The position numbers were made by a program, and so were the translations under genes. Below, one piece after another: positions 24,895-44,339 of a DNA stretch of 64,000 nucleotides (position 1 is the first letter of the stretch; each line of letters starts with the position of its first letter). The DNA is from Paraspadella gotoi (Eukaryota > Chaetognatha): NCBI GenBank assembly GCA_051294375.1, contig CM119269.1, positions 7,421,446-7,485,445 on the forward strand, read 5' to 3'. The notes under the pieces are model-generated. The model did not search any database, was not told the DNA's origin, and saw nothing but the letters and a program-made list of their open reading frames with translations.

Positions 24895-25700
24895 TAACTT
24901 TTAATACTTAATTATAGTATATATTAATATTTTTTTAAATATTTTTTTATTTTTAAAGTTTTTATATTAAAATTATTATTAATTAAAAAAAAACTTATTT
25001 TAAAGCCTAATAAGTAGAAATGTATTTTGAGAACATATTTGTATTTTATTTTAAAGAAATAATCTGTTCAATGGTATTAATTGATTAATCTTTTGAAAAA
25101 AAAAATATTTAATTTTTACTTATATTTCAATAGCAAAAAGTAATAGAAAGTTTGGAGTGGTTTCAAATTAAAGCTTATGTTTTGTAGATAATGACAGACA
25201 TATAGACATTCAAATTGTAAGCATATTCCATAAACTACTTAAAATTTTTTAGGAATTGTTTATTGTTTGCCAAATTTTTTTTATAAAAAAATTTAAAAAA
25301 AAACCTGCCTTTATCGAATTTTACTGACCTACCACAAAAAGTGTCTCATGGGTATACTTTAAGATTTTATAGGTTTCAGAGATGGCACTTTTTTTGTTTC
25401 TTTCACATCCTCTCTGCCCTACCGTGAATAAATATTAAAAACAAATTTTTAAAAGAAAAATCAAGAAAGAGCAGGGGGTTGCAAAGATTTTAATACATTA
25501 AATACCTTTCATTTCTAACCAATAAAAACAAATGACCAGGAAGCGAACACGCAGGGTTATTATAGCTTCCGGGTTCAATCCTTTATTCTCAATTTTTCTA
25601 TCGCTCCCGGTTTCGGGTTCTTCAAAAATCGGCCGCTTCCACAGTGTTCGCTTACGCTTTCCGGATCGCGTCCACATCTCTGCTCCTAATGATAGATTAC
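24895..25700 (+). repeat. Additional copies of arm and spacer segments
   Basis: Bases 24,895-25,330 repeat 14,310-14,760. Bases 25,320-25,430 repeat 16,970-17,080 (gtgtctcatgggta, then ttcacatcctctctgcccta). Bases 25,560-25,685 are a diverged form of the GC island at 20,455-20,600. Confidence 0.6.
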
Positions 25701-26912
25701 AATCTTTAAAATGGGTACAGCATTAAACATATATTCCAGTATATTTATTATGTATTTTAAAATGTATCTTTTATAAAATTGTATAATAATGCTCATCTAA
25801 AAAATTTTTCTCATACTTTTTCATATATATAGTATAAACATATAGATATGTACCTCACACTAAACTAACGCTCAGGTTTGAGCCCTGGTGCGGTGGTTCT
25901 GTTGGGAGTTGCGTTTATTTTTTTCACTGTAACTTTCGATAGAATTGTTGGGGATTCGAATCCTTCAATACTTTACCCCGCACAAACTGACATTGACTAT
26001 GCTATTCAAGCATATTCTATTTAAGATTCATTACCACTTTTTCTTCTTTAATCAACAACCCATATTTATTCAATTTCCTCATTACCTTAACGGGTTTTTA
26101 ATCCTAAATGATGCAAGTTAAAAAAAATTTCAAAGTATCAAATATTATTAGTTCCACAGTAACAGTTCAGCTTAAGCCCTTGAAAGCGATTTACATGTAT
26201 TGGCGCCGCCACTGGTCTTCTGATTGACCAATCAGAGAGGAGGCTTCCCTCAGGAAACCGACGGCAGAGAAACGAGAGAGGGGACTAGATGACTCTTCAA
26301 CTTACCTTCAAGAAACAAACATCAAACTCCTTATGGACTATTTGTTATATTGTTTATTGCCTGCCTTTCCTCTGCATAATCTACATATTTTGTACATTAA
26401 TTATCATCATCCTAACGCGTTCTTATGTCAATAAAACTCCTCCTATTTCTCCCTTAATAAACCACGCCTACTTCCTTCGTTAGTCGAAAGCTTTAAATTT
26501 TTGGACAGGCTTCGATCTGCTCCATTCTGTAGTTTCTTATGTGAAAATGAGTTATAAATCGATGTTATAATTTTATTTGATAGACATTGTTCTTTCGTGC
26601 TTATTTTTTTCGCGTTTAAAATTAGAATTAATTTTTTTTTTTTTTGTTGACAGGCTATCAATTTGTTTTATTTTCAGAGAAGAAAAACGTAAAAATAAAA
26701 AAAATTCATTGTCCGTCAACAAAACAAATTTTTTTAATTCAATTCTAATTGTATTTAATTATCAAACGTTGACCACTGTTATAGCCTCCACTCATAGTTG
26801 ATCTTTCTGCTTTCATTTTTCTCCCTTCATCCGATAATCTTGAACGTTTCTGTCACCCTCTCACTCTTTAAAAGTCACACTTTCAATTATCTCTCTATCT
26901 CTCTTTTTATCG
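25701..26912. other. AT-rich stretch, no gene recognised
   Basis: Short open frames only. A near-palindromic CCAAT-type element (tctgattgaccaatcaga) lies at about 26,217-26,234. Confidence 0.5.
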
Positions 26913-26943
26913 AGCCATGACCGGCGAAGCCGGTTCAGGCTCT
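26913..26943. repeat. Strong imperfect palindrome / hairpin
   Basis: The arms GAGCC/GGCTC and TGACCGGC/GCCGGTTCA enclose a gaa loop (gagccatgaccggcgaagcc is the left part). GC-rich in an AT-rich context; it could be a foldback element end or a structured RNA site. Confidence 0.5.
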
Positions 26944-27825
26944 ATAATGTTTTAGGATTGCTTCTTGTAACGTCGTCGTGTCGTCGTCGGCGTCACGCTA
27001 TTTTTATATAAAAACTACTACGCTTTTATAGGTTTGGTTGGGACTTACCATTTTTTTAAAATAAATATTATTATGATTATGATAAAGTTTTACAAAAGTG
27101 TGCATCATAGTAAGTTAAAAATTTAGATATGGCTTCTCATCTTGAAATAGCTTTGATTTATTTCTTAATATTTAGGATTTAAGTATTTTTTGTTTAAATT
27201 TCCACTTCATTATGATTTACTGCAATATGCAAATGAGATTATAGTACTCATTATAATATCCAAATTAGTATATAGAAATGCTTTAATCTAATTTACATAT
27301 TGCATTATATAATATTGAAGATGAAATTCAAAAAAATTTTTAAATCTATAATAAAAATGGAACTCAAAATAACTTTTTAATGAGAAGCTATATCTTAATT
27401 TTAATACAAATAAAAATAAAATCTTTTACAAGCTGCGATTGGAAAAAATTGGAACAATTTCCAATTGTAAACAATTGTAACATATTTTTGCCTTTCTTTT
27501 ATTTCTTTAAATTATATATATATATTTTTTTTTAGAAAAGACGAGTTCAGGCTCTGCAGTGACTTTACAGCGGCCTTCCAGCAGCTGTCCAGCTTTGTCT
27601 CTCTTTGTCTCTCTCTCTCTCTCTTTCTGTCTCTTTCTCTCTTTACGATCTCTTGCGTGATCGTTCGTTTTTTTGAAAATCTGATTATTTTTTTCCTTCT
27701 AAAAACTTTTATTATCGCCAATTTATTCCGCGCTTTTTTTTCAATACAAAATCCCAAATTTATATCTGAGATTTTCGTTGATTTTTGAGAAAATGTGAAA
27801 AAATAACTTACTTGACCTGGATTTC

Positions 27826-27956
27826 GTGGCCGTTGCAGGGCAACAGGTAAACAATGTCAAGGAACATGACCTAAAAACGCGTTTTGATGGCAACGGAAAC
27901 GTTACGTGTATAAAAGGATCAACTTGACCGAGATCACGCCGCCATTGCGAGGCAAC
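27826..27956 (+). promoter_or_regulatory. Promoter-like cluster: X-box, forkhead-type site, TATA box, second X-box
   Basis: An RFX X-box-like palindrome gttgcagggcaac (27,832-27,844) is followed 2 bp later by a forkhead-type gtaaacaa (27,847-27,854), a TATA box tataaaag (27,909-27,916) and a second X-box-like attgcgaggcaac (27,944-27,956). The motif classes are established; function here is inferred. No gene can be assigned because an N gap follows at 28,250. Confidence 0.4.
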
Positions 27957-27997
27957 GGATAACCGATATAATTGGAAAGAAATTCGGTTTTTCTTTT

Positions 27998-28028
<31 letters not shown>

Positions 28029-28094
28029 GATTATTTTTTTCCTTCTAAAAACTTTTATTATCACCATTTATTCCACGCTTTTTTCTCTTTTCCT

Positions 28095-28172
28095 GGATTT
28101 GACCTGGATTTCGTGGCCGTTGCGAGGCAACGAGTAAACAATGTCAAGGAACATGACCTAATAACGCGTTTC
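28095..28172 (+). promoter_or_regulatory. Duplicated X-box plus forkhead-type module
   Basis: Near-copy of 27,810-27,885 containing gttgcgaggcaac (28,119-28,131) and gtaaacaa (28,134-28,141), then caatgtcaaggaacatgacc. Both copies are followed within about 130 bp by CT-repeat tracts (27,998-28,028 and 28,175-28,200). Confidence 0.4.
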
Positions 28173-28176
28173 TCGT

Positions 28177-28207
<31 letters not shown>

Positions 28208-28249
28208 ACCAAAAAAAATTTTATTCACTTTTTTTTTCACCACCGTCAC

Positions 28250-28349
28250 NNNNNNNNNNNNNNNNNNNNNNNNNNNNNNNNNNNNNNNNNNNNNNNNNNN
28301 NNNNNNNNNNNNNNNNNNNNNNNNNNNNNNNNNNNNNNNNNNNNNNNNN
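28250..28349. other. Assembly gap (100 N)
   Basis: A run of exactly 100 N usually denotes a gap of unknown size. Confidence 0.99.
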
Positions 28350-29558
28350 GCATAAATTAAAAATCTTTGTCTTTAAAGGTTTCTTGTCTCCAGCAGCCAT
28401 TAAAGTTTTAATTATAAAATATGGTACTTGTGATGTGAGCACTACCATGACAAAAATAAAATATCTCTGAATTCTTTTGCATTGTTTCAAAAAAATAATT
28501 GCTTTAATTGTTCTTAATAACAAAACTGCCAAAAAACAGTAAAATAAATTAGAGAGGATCTTTTTAAATAAGTAAAAAAATGATCCTATTTTACAGTCAT
28601 CCACAGTTTCACCGTAATAGTTGCGGCAATCCAACTTTGCAGAAGTATAACATGTTTTCTCACATTTTTTTTCATAATGATTCATAGAAATTAAATTTAT
28701 TATCATCATAGAAAAGAAAAATAATATAGGCCAAACAAAAAAATATTTTAGATGTGCCCTTTTCTTGTGTATTATCCATACAATGAATGGCAGCGTTNNN
28801 NNNNNNNCTAGAATGCTCAATTTTATTTGAATAGAAGAAAAATTGTAAGATAAAAAATTATGGTTTCCTAGTTCAAAGAACCATGTATCTGCTGATATTT
28901 CTTTCGACTCAGTAAGACAATAATATGCTTTATATTGGACTTTGAAAAACATGTATTCTGGAACTAAACAAAAGTTATTATCGTTATCAAGAGAAATTTT
29001 CAACCCAGGCACATACACTGTCTGTCTATTGTAAAGTCCAAATTTGAATCTGTTTATGCATCGCATCAAATTTTTGTTATAGATATACTCAAACTTTGAT
29101 GGTCCAGTATTTTTAGCAACATCGATAATATAAAGATAGAAAACACTGGCATCAATGATCATTTGAAATTCAATTGCACTTTTAGTTATAGGTATTGTTT
29201 TCTTGATGCCAAACCCAAAAGTTATTATATTTTCATAAGTAGTTCATTTGCTTTGAAAGTAAAACTCTAAATACCAATTCAAGGTGGCTAGAAACCAAAG
29301 ATAAATGAACATTTGATACTGAACGAAAAAATGAAGTAGAAAGAAGTGCAAGAGACCAACAGCATCTTGAAATGTTCCATATATCATGTAGATAATTTTA
29401 TTGATTGAGCTTTTGAAAGTTAAATGCTCAATTCTGTATTCGGTAGCCACCTTAGATAAAGATACTGCAGATAACATTTGTGATATCAATAAAAAAAACT
29501 TGTTGAACTCCCATGAACAGATTATCCGACTGGTCGAAGATACCGAATCACCTAGCAA
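28350..29558 (-). CDS. AT-rich multi-pass membrane protein, best-preserved copy (partial)
   Basis: Two large minus-strand pieces overlap in content with both arm copies. 29,558-29,244 starts MLGDSVSSTSRIICSW and reaches FLATLNWYLEFYFQSK; after a frame break near 29,240 the frame runs from about 29,200 to 28,350 (ITKSAIEFQMIIDASVFYLY, ..., QTVYVPGLKISLDNDNN, ..., DCRNYYGETVDDCK, ..., IQRYFIFVMVVLTSQVPYFI). About seven or more hydrophobic segments are visible, so a serpentine membrane protein is likely; the C-terminal end is cut by the gap, and a 10-N gap (28,798-28,807) lies inside. Cys spacing (C-E-K-T-C, then D-C-R and D-D-C-K) is conserved between copies. I do not recognise the family. The relatively open frame suggests this copy is younger, or better sequenced, than those in the arms. 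Confidence 0.5.
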
Positions 29559-29672
29559 TAAAAAAAATTACTGCCTTTTTTTACTGCTTTTACTTTTAAA
29601 ATATTTTTTATCACATTTATTTTAGGTTTTTCTGGCTTAGATTTCTATCCTAAATCAAGAAATATCAAAATA

Positions 29673-29772
29673 NNNNNNNNNNNNNNNNNNNNNNNNNNNN
29701 NNNNNNNNNNNNNNNNNNNNNNNNNNNNNNNNNNNNNNNNNNNNNNNNNNNNNNNNNNNNNNNNNNNNNNNN
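29673..29772. other. Assembly gap (100 N)
   Basis: Right border of the isolated piece 28,350-29,672. That piece is a direct copy of about 8,330-9,690 of the left arm. Confidence 0.99.
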
Positions 29773-29861
29773 GAGGATGAGGAGGAGAAGGGAGAGTCGA
29801 TGTGGGCGTTGACGTTGCTGCTGCGCTGTCGGACAAGATGAACAGACAATTGACGGCGGTT

Positions 29862-30282
29862 ATCGGGTGAGGGGGGAAATCGTGGGGGGGGGTTCGGGTG
29901 AGGGGGGAATTCGGAGGGGGTTTCGGGTGAGGGGGAATTCGGAGGGGGGTTTCGGGTTGAGGGGGGAAATCGGTGGGGGGTTTCGGGTGAGGGGGGAAAT
30001 CGGTGGGGGGGTTTCGGGTGAGGGGGAATATCGGTGGGGGGGTTTCGGGTGAGGGGGGAAATCGGAGGGGGGTTTCGGGTGAGGGGGAATCGGAGGGGGG
30101 GTTTCGGTGAGGGGGGAAATCGTGGGTGAGGGGTGGGGGGGGGTTTTCGGGTGAGGGGGGAATTATCGGAGGGGGGTTTCGGGTAGAGGGGGAATCGGGG
30201 CAGGGGGGGTTTCGGGTGAGGGGGGGAAATTCGGGGGGGGGTTTCGGGTGAGGGGGGAAATCGGTGGGGGGGGTTTCGTCGA
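29862..30282 (+). repeat. G-rich minisatellite (about 30-bp unit)
   Basis: About 15 imperfect units of the type gtttcgggtgagggggg followed by aaatcggtgggg or aattcggagggg. Four or more G-runs per unit on one strand make G-quadruplex formation plausible. The minus strand reads as Pro-rich peptides in two frames, a by-product of the repeat, so I do not call a gene. Confidence 0.85.
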
Positions 30283-30559
30283 AGTTCAATATAATCACCT
30301 TCCATGAAATCTTGTCCAATGTCCATATCAAAGCGGCGATAAAATTCAAAATTAACTTTGTGAACATAATTCGGAAAACTAAAGGAAAGTATGACCAACA
30401 TTTTACAAATAAACTAATGAATCAAATATGGATCATTTCAATAGAGATAGATATATTTAATCTTATCTTCCTACGCACTCTCTCTCCCTTATCACCCTCG
30501 CCTACCACAACCCCCTCATTTCTACCCCCACGCCCAACCCATCCGTCCACATCCTCCAG

Positions 30560-30670
30560 ATCGAGATTTGACACCGCCGTTCTCCTCGTCGACGAACTCA
30601 TCCACTTCGCTTCATACGCCGCCGAGATGGAGATCGATCGGTCGAGTTTTTGTCGCGGAATTTGGCGCGG
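30560..30670 (+). CDS. Candidate isolated exon
   Basis: After a pyrimidine-rich acceptor (ccacatcctccag) the frame reads SRFDTAVLLVDELIHFASYA and AEMEIDRSSF with the GC-rich codon style of the other host exons (gcc, gtc, ctc, gac). The downstream end is unclear; the frame turns Arg-rich and stops near 30,727. The gene is not recognised; it may belong to a gene whose neighbouring exons lie in or beyond the gaps. Confidence 0.35.
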
Positions 30671-30889
30671 ATTGCGGCGCCGGCGGTCGGCACAGCAGCG
30701 GGACGAGGCGCCGGGGGAGAGCGGATAAAGGGATGGGATAGGGGGAGGGAAAGGGCTGAAGATATGGGGGAGAGCGAAGGGGATTTTTAAAGTTTAATCG
30801 TTTGTTCTTGATTTTCAAAGATTTCATCGCAAATATATCTAGTTTGTAGTTTTTTCAGAGAATTCATTCCTGGCAAGATTTGTAGTGGG

Positions 30890-31190
30890 ATGTGCATCGT
30901 TTCTAAACTATTTAGTATTTTAAATGAATTTTTGGGTGAGCGCGAACGATAGGAAATTCTAAAATATTATCTACATACAAAAATTTCATCAAAATCGGAT
31001 AATCCGCTTCAAAAAAGTTATGGCAAAAAAACGATCTCGAAAATCGCGCTTCGAATCGATCAACTTTCGCTTAAATCGAAACTCGTTTTGATCCAATAAG
31101 GATTTGAACTATTGCGTAGTACTAAGCTTTAAATCCGGTAATCGCGATTAAGGCGCAATCCGCAGGCCTTCGTTAAGAAGTATGAAAGAA
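30890..31190 (-). repeat. Diverged copy of the conserved repeat block
   Basis: Related to 23,020-23,290 (and inverted to 7,040-7,270) but with many substitutions: ggatgtgcatcgtttctaaa and aaaatcggataatcc are shared. It is clearly older than the arm copies. Confidence 0.6.
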
Positions 31191-31689
31191 GCGAAACAAG
31201 GAAAAAGATGGTAATATTAGAAAAGGTAAATTTGAAAAAATAATAAAATTATAACAGAATATTGTAAGATAAATCATAAGAGAACAAAACAAGTTATCAT
31301 TGCAAAGTATAGCGAGTGGATATCGCCATCAAAATTACTATTTTAAACTAACGTCAATTTCAATTTAATATCGTTTAATTCAAGATTCAGGAATTAAAGA
31401 TGAGAATTCACTATCTGTCACTTCAAGATTAATTTTCATTTTTGAATCATTTTCAATTTGACGGAAAATTTGATTTGACGTATGGATAACAATAAAACTA
31501 TGGAATAAAAGAAAATGATTGGATTATGCCAAACTTTGATGAAAAAAATATGAATAAAATTAATTAAACTAATAACGATGGTTAATATTTTAAATTTGTC
31601 GAACACTTTAATCTGAAATCCCTTATATTTATTATAAATAAGTTGGGCAAACCAATATCGGATTTTGCCTAACAATAATTTTAGTCGCC

Positions 31690-32610
31690 AATCAGCTAAA
31701 AAGGTATGCATAGTTGAAAAAAGAATGCAAGCTTGTTTCCGTTTTATTGAAAAAAAGTATGCAAGTCTTTGTAGAAAAAAAATATGGCGTACTCTAATTT
31801 GATGCAAGGTTGTTGGTGTTGGTTGAAAAAAAATAAACGAGTAATTTGTGCAAATCTTTGAAAAAAAGTATGCAAGGTTTGAAAAAAAGGAATGCAAGTT
31901 GAAAAAAAGTATGCTGTTGAAAAAAAGTTATGCAAGTTGAAAAAAAAAGTATGCCCAAGAGTATTGCAATTTTAAAAAAGTTTATGCAATTATGAAGGAA
32001 AGTATGCAAAAGTATTTGCAATTTGAAAAAATGTATGCAAAAGTATTGCAATTTTTGAAAAAAAAAATGTTATGCAAAAGTATGCAAATTTTTTTAAAAA
32101 AGTATGCAAAAAAGTATGCAATTTAAGAAAATGTAGCAAAAGTATGGCAATTTAGAAAATGTAGCAAAAAGTATGCCAATTTAAAAAAGTATGCAAATTG
32201 GGGAAAAAGTATGCATACGTTTGAAAAAAGTGAGCATACTTTGAAAAAGCATGCCTACTTTTTTTGAGAGTATGCATACTTTTTGTTTTCAAAGTATGCA
32301 TACTTTTTCAAAACAGTACGCATACTTTTTCAAAGGTATGCATTTACTCTTTTTCAAATTCTACTCTCATACTTTCCAAAGACGTATGCGCATACCTTCT
32401 TCCTCCGCTAAGCGACGATAATGTGCTCCTAACTGTGTGGCCAATATGCAATACATATATATACAAGCTATGCATACTTAAAAAAGTATTGCATAATTTG
32501 GGAAAAAAGTATGACATACTTTGAAAATATGCATACTTTTTGAAAAAAAAGTATGCATTATTGGAAAAAAGGATGCATAATAAGTCTTTGAAAAAAGTAG
32601 CTGGCATAAT
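31690..32610. repeat. Degenerate GTATGC/A-run satellite with orientation switches
   Basis: Irregular units of the form ttgaaaaaaagtatgcaa dominate to about 32,220. From 32,230 to about 32,395 the same unit appears reverse-complemented (gcatactttttcaaa), and from about 32,460 it returns to the first orientation. Junctions contain the palindrome agtatgcatact. Several units contain atgcaaat or atgcaatt, matching or close to the POU octamer. Confidence 0.8.
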
Positions 32611-32953
32611 TGCTGAGAGAGAGAGAGTAATTGCAAGCTATTTGAAAACATTTGTAAAAATGTGAATAGAGAGACATTTTGATAAACGCGTTCCAGCAGT
32701 TAGAAGACATTCAGGGTTAAAGTTAAAAACTTTCATTTTCAAGGAAATTTTAAAAATGTCTCTCTATTACATTTTCTAATAATAATTAAAAAATTCATTA
32801 AAAATATCAGATGCTTTCCAAAACTAAAAAAAAACTTTTTCAAATTTTGACATTTTCTATTGTAAGATATATTATAAACTATGGCCGCATGAAAATTTAG
32901 AAAATCCAAAAAAATTTTGTTTATATATCAATGTTGTTTTAGACAGACACTGT

Positions 32954-33202
32954 CTATGAACAACTATTAAATTTGGATGTCTGCCAACTGTGTGCGACTA
33001 CGCCTTTGCCCTTATTATACTGTACAGTATAATATGTTCTTTTCGTTAATGCTATCCACATTGCCATTTGCTTTTTCTGTATATGACAATTGGCATCCAC
33101 CCCAATGTCAACTTTAGCACTTTCGGCTGTTCTGTGCCGCCCTATAACTAGATACCCACCTCTTGCAAATACCTCAAAAAGTTTCATTTGTCCAATGTAC
33201 AA
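32954..33202 (-). CDS. ORF with FHA-like segment (uncertain)
   Basis: About 82 codons with balanced composition. The piece GGYLVIGRHRTAESAKVDIG and the following VDANCHIQKKQMAMW has the spacing of a forkhead-associated (FHA) phosphopeptide-binding core (IGR, about ten residues, VDI, then a basic I-x-K-K-Q strand). The normal Ser-x-x-His is absent. No splice sites or neighbours support it, so it could be chance or a transposon fragment. Confidence 0.25.
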   Translation of the reverse strand: MYIGQMKLFEVFARGGYLVIGRHRTAESAKVDIGVDANCHIQKKQMAMWIALTKRTYYTVQYNKGKGVVAHSWQTSKFNSCS

Positions 33203-33362
33203 CCAATGGATGTGGGCGAATGTTTAATACCTAACTAAATTCTATTATTACTAATATTAGTCATTTGTTTCTACCATTTCACTCTTACATTTTAAAACTC
33301 CGCTTTAAGTCAGACAAAAGCAGGGATAAAAAAGAAAACAACAAGAAACAGCTTGGATATTA

Positions 33363-33596
33363 TCATGCTCCACGTCCTTCGTATTCCTTACGTGCTGGCG
33401 GAATCTTCAGGCCGTCTGGGACCTCCCGATTCATCAAGGACCGTCTACGCCTAGTTGCAAGTACCATGCACACCTCCTTTCTGCAATACACAATCTTTTC
33501 TTCCTTCTTTTCTAGTCTGAGTTTAGTGACTTCCCAATACTTACTAGGATTCCCGAATCGATTTCCATTCAATTTAGACTTCTCCGTGCGAAGCAA
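33363..33596 (-). CDS. Basic ORF of unknown nature
   Basis: A 77-codon minus-strand frame with a basic C-terminal half (NPSKYWEVTKLRLEKKEEK, later TRRRRSLMNREVPDGLKI). The opposite strand is also open, no family is recognised, and composition differs from AT-rich surroundings. It may be part of an old repeat. Confidence 0.2.
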   Translation of the reverse strand: MLRTEKSKLNGNRFGNPSKYWEVTKLRLEKKEEKIVYCRKEVCMVLATRRRRSLMNREVPDGLKIPPARKEYEGRGA

Positions 33597-34192
33597 ATCG
33601 GAAATTTAGATGACAGAGAATTCGCACTCACCTGAACATCCTTTGCCTCCGAGCTCATGTCGTCTTCGCCTATCCAAAACTTTAGGCAAGGACCTAAAAA
33701 TGGCATTTATATTACCCGAATAGACTTCGCTCTAAATTGTTTAAAGGAAATTCTCAACCTTGAAACTTCGATCGCGTGACAATTGCGCAGAAGAATTTTA
33801 CAAAGCTATAATTTAAATTTCTGCGTTCTAACTTTTTATTACTGCTGTATCAGAACTGTATCCAGAATCAGAATCCTCACTCTGTCATACAGAATCCATC
33901 AAATAATACTTTTTAAAAGATATCAAAAAAGTGTTTCAGTTTTTTTCTTCTCTAATATAATTCCTTAAGATTAATGTCTCTTCATTCAGGGCTCTAAAAC
34001 CGCAGTTACCCCTCAGAAGAATAGTCAATTTTGACAAAAAGAAATTATAATGTCTCTACTACCACTAACATCTCATGCTCATGATAGATTATTTTAATGC
34101 TGTTCACTTAGCCAATTTAATAATATTTCACCGGCTATGGCTATTCTATTATCTCTTTTTTTGGAAAACAGAGAGAGGCATCAAATTAATCT

Positions 34193-43019
<8,827 letters not shown>

Positions 43020-43810
43020 CTGTGTTGATTAACTTTTAATTAAACATAGTTATCTTATTATACTGTTGTTTTCGCACAAGTTAAATAGTTTATTTAAAAA
43101 AAATTGTTGACATAGTGAAAATAGCTTTCTTTCGTTGCGTTTAAAAAATTTTATATCCATATATATAATATATATATAATTTGTTTACAAACAAACGAGT
43201 TTTATTTTTCAAATAAACGACGTCCGTTGTTTGTAAACAAAAATAAACTTTGTTTTCTCTCTTAAAAAATTGTTAAAAATAATCGTTTTCTAAGGGATTG
43301 GTGATTGGTGAAAGCTCCAGCCTCGAGGCATAGTTAGTTTGTCAGTTAACCTTTCAAAACGGAATTACTTACAAGTTGTACGTCTTTAATGTACATAAAA
43401 TTAATTTATCATACGTTAGCATATACAAGAGTTCATTCCTTCAATTTCGTGACGATTTTTTTTGTCCGATTAAATGTGAAGTTTTTTGGGGCTGAAGAAA
43501 ATGAAGTGAATGAGCCAACGAAAAAAACTTTAAATCTTAAAACGAAAGAAAAACTATTTTATGAGATTAATTAAATGAAAATAATCCAATGCTTTTCTTC
43601 TCTTGAATAAAGCTCTGCGATAACATTCAAGCAATAATTAATGCTATTAAAAATCGAAAAAATGTTATTGAATAAACCTAAAGAAAGCATTTAATAATGC
43701 GACAAGAAGGGGAAAAAATAAAGTTAAAAAAAAAGAGAAGATATAAAAAATTAAAAGGGAAACATCGTGGGGGACAATTACAACCCCTTAAAGAAAACAA
43801 GACAGGAAAT
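43020..43810. other. AT-rich region upstream of the recognised NRBP exons
   Basis: No gene recognised. Contains atatata words at about 43,161-43,180. Confidence 0.5.
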
Positions 43811-43945
43811 ACCTTCCAATGATTATTCGACGACGATGATAATGACGACGATGACGACGACGACGACGACAACGATGAACGTGATACTCTCCCCTCGATT
43901 TTATCTCGACTTTTCTCAACTGATCTTTTCCAGTCGCGAATTCCA
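43810..43945 (-). CDS. Candidate Ser-rich exon
   Basis: On the minus strand SVEKSRDKIEGRVSRSS is followed by a run of Ser from a cgt/cat trinucleotide tract, then NNHWK and a possible donor gtattt. It lies on the NRBP strand and could be an upstream exon, since NRBP N-termini are Ser-rich, but junctions are not proven. Confidence 0.25.
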
Positions 43946-44144
43946 AAAAAAAAAAAGAAACAAGAAAGCAAAACAAACAAAACGAAACGGATCCGTCACA
44001 CCTTAAAGATTACAGTTTTAAAAAGAATTTTTGAAGGTTATTCAAGTGTACTACTAAGTTATTTACGATCACTAAAAAACAACGCGAAAACCAAAACAAA
44101 CGGACTGTAAACCAAACAAAATAGAACAAAACCATTTTATATAT

Positions 44145-44225
44145 TAAATTGGTACAACCAATATAAAAATTATCCATTCATTTAATAAATAAACTATATT
44201 GCCCCTGACTTTGGACAGGCTATAT
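44145..44225 (-). repeat. Inverted fragment of the transposase-like repeat family
   Basis: The reverse complement matches 41,330-41,420 (aaagtcaggggcaa, atgaatggataatttttata, ttggttgtaccaattt). Confidence 0.75.
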
Positions 44226-44339
44226 TATTAGACATTAGAGCCACGTAAAACTTTTTGAGAACTAATAATAATAATAGTAATATGCGATAAAAATAAAACG
44301 ATTTTCTGCGACTCTTAAAAAAGTGACAAATTTGACGAC

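Noticed and set aside
25870-25990. Possible second tRNA (ggggattcgaatcc)
   Set aside because: Only a B-box-like word is present; no A box or cloverleaf could be built.
29645-30401. Long Pro-rich minus-strand frames of about 240 codons
   Set aside because: They are by-products of the G-rich minisatellite and run through an N gap; two frames are open at once.
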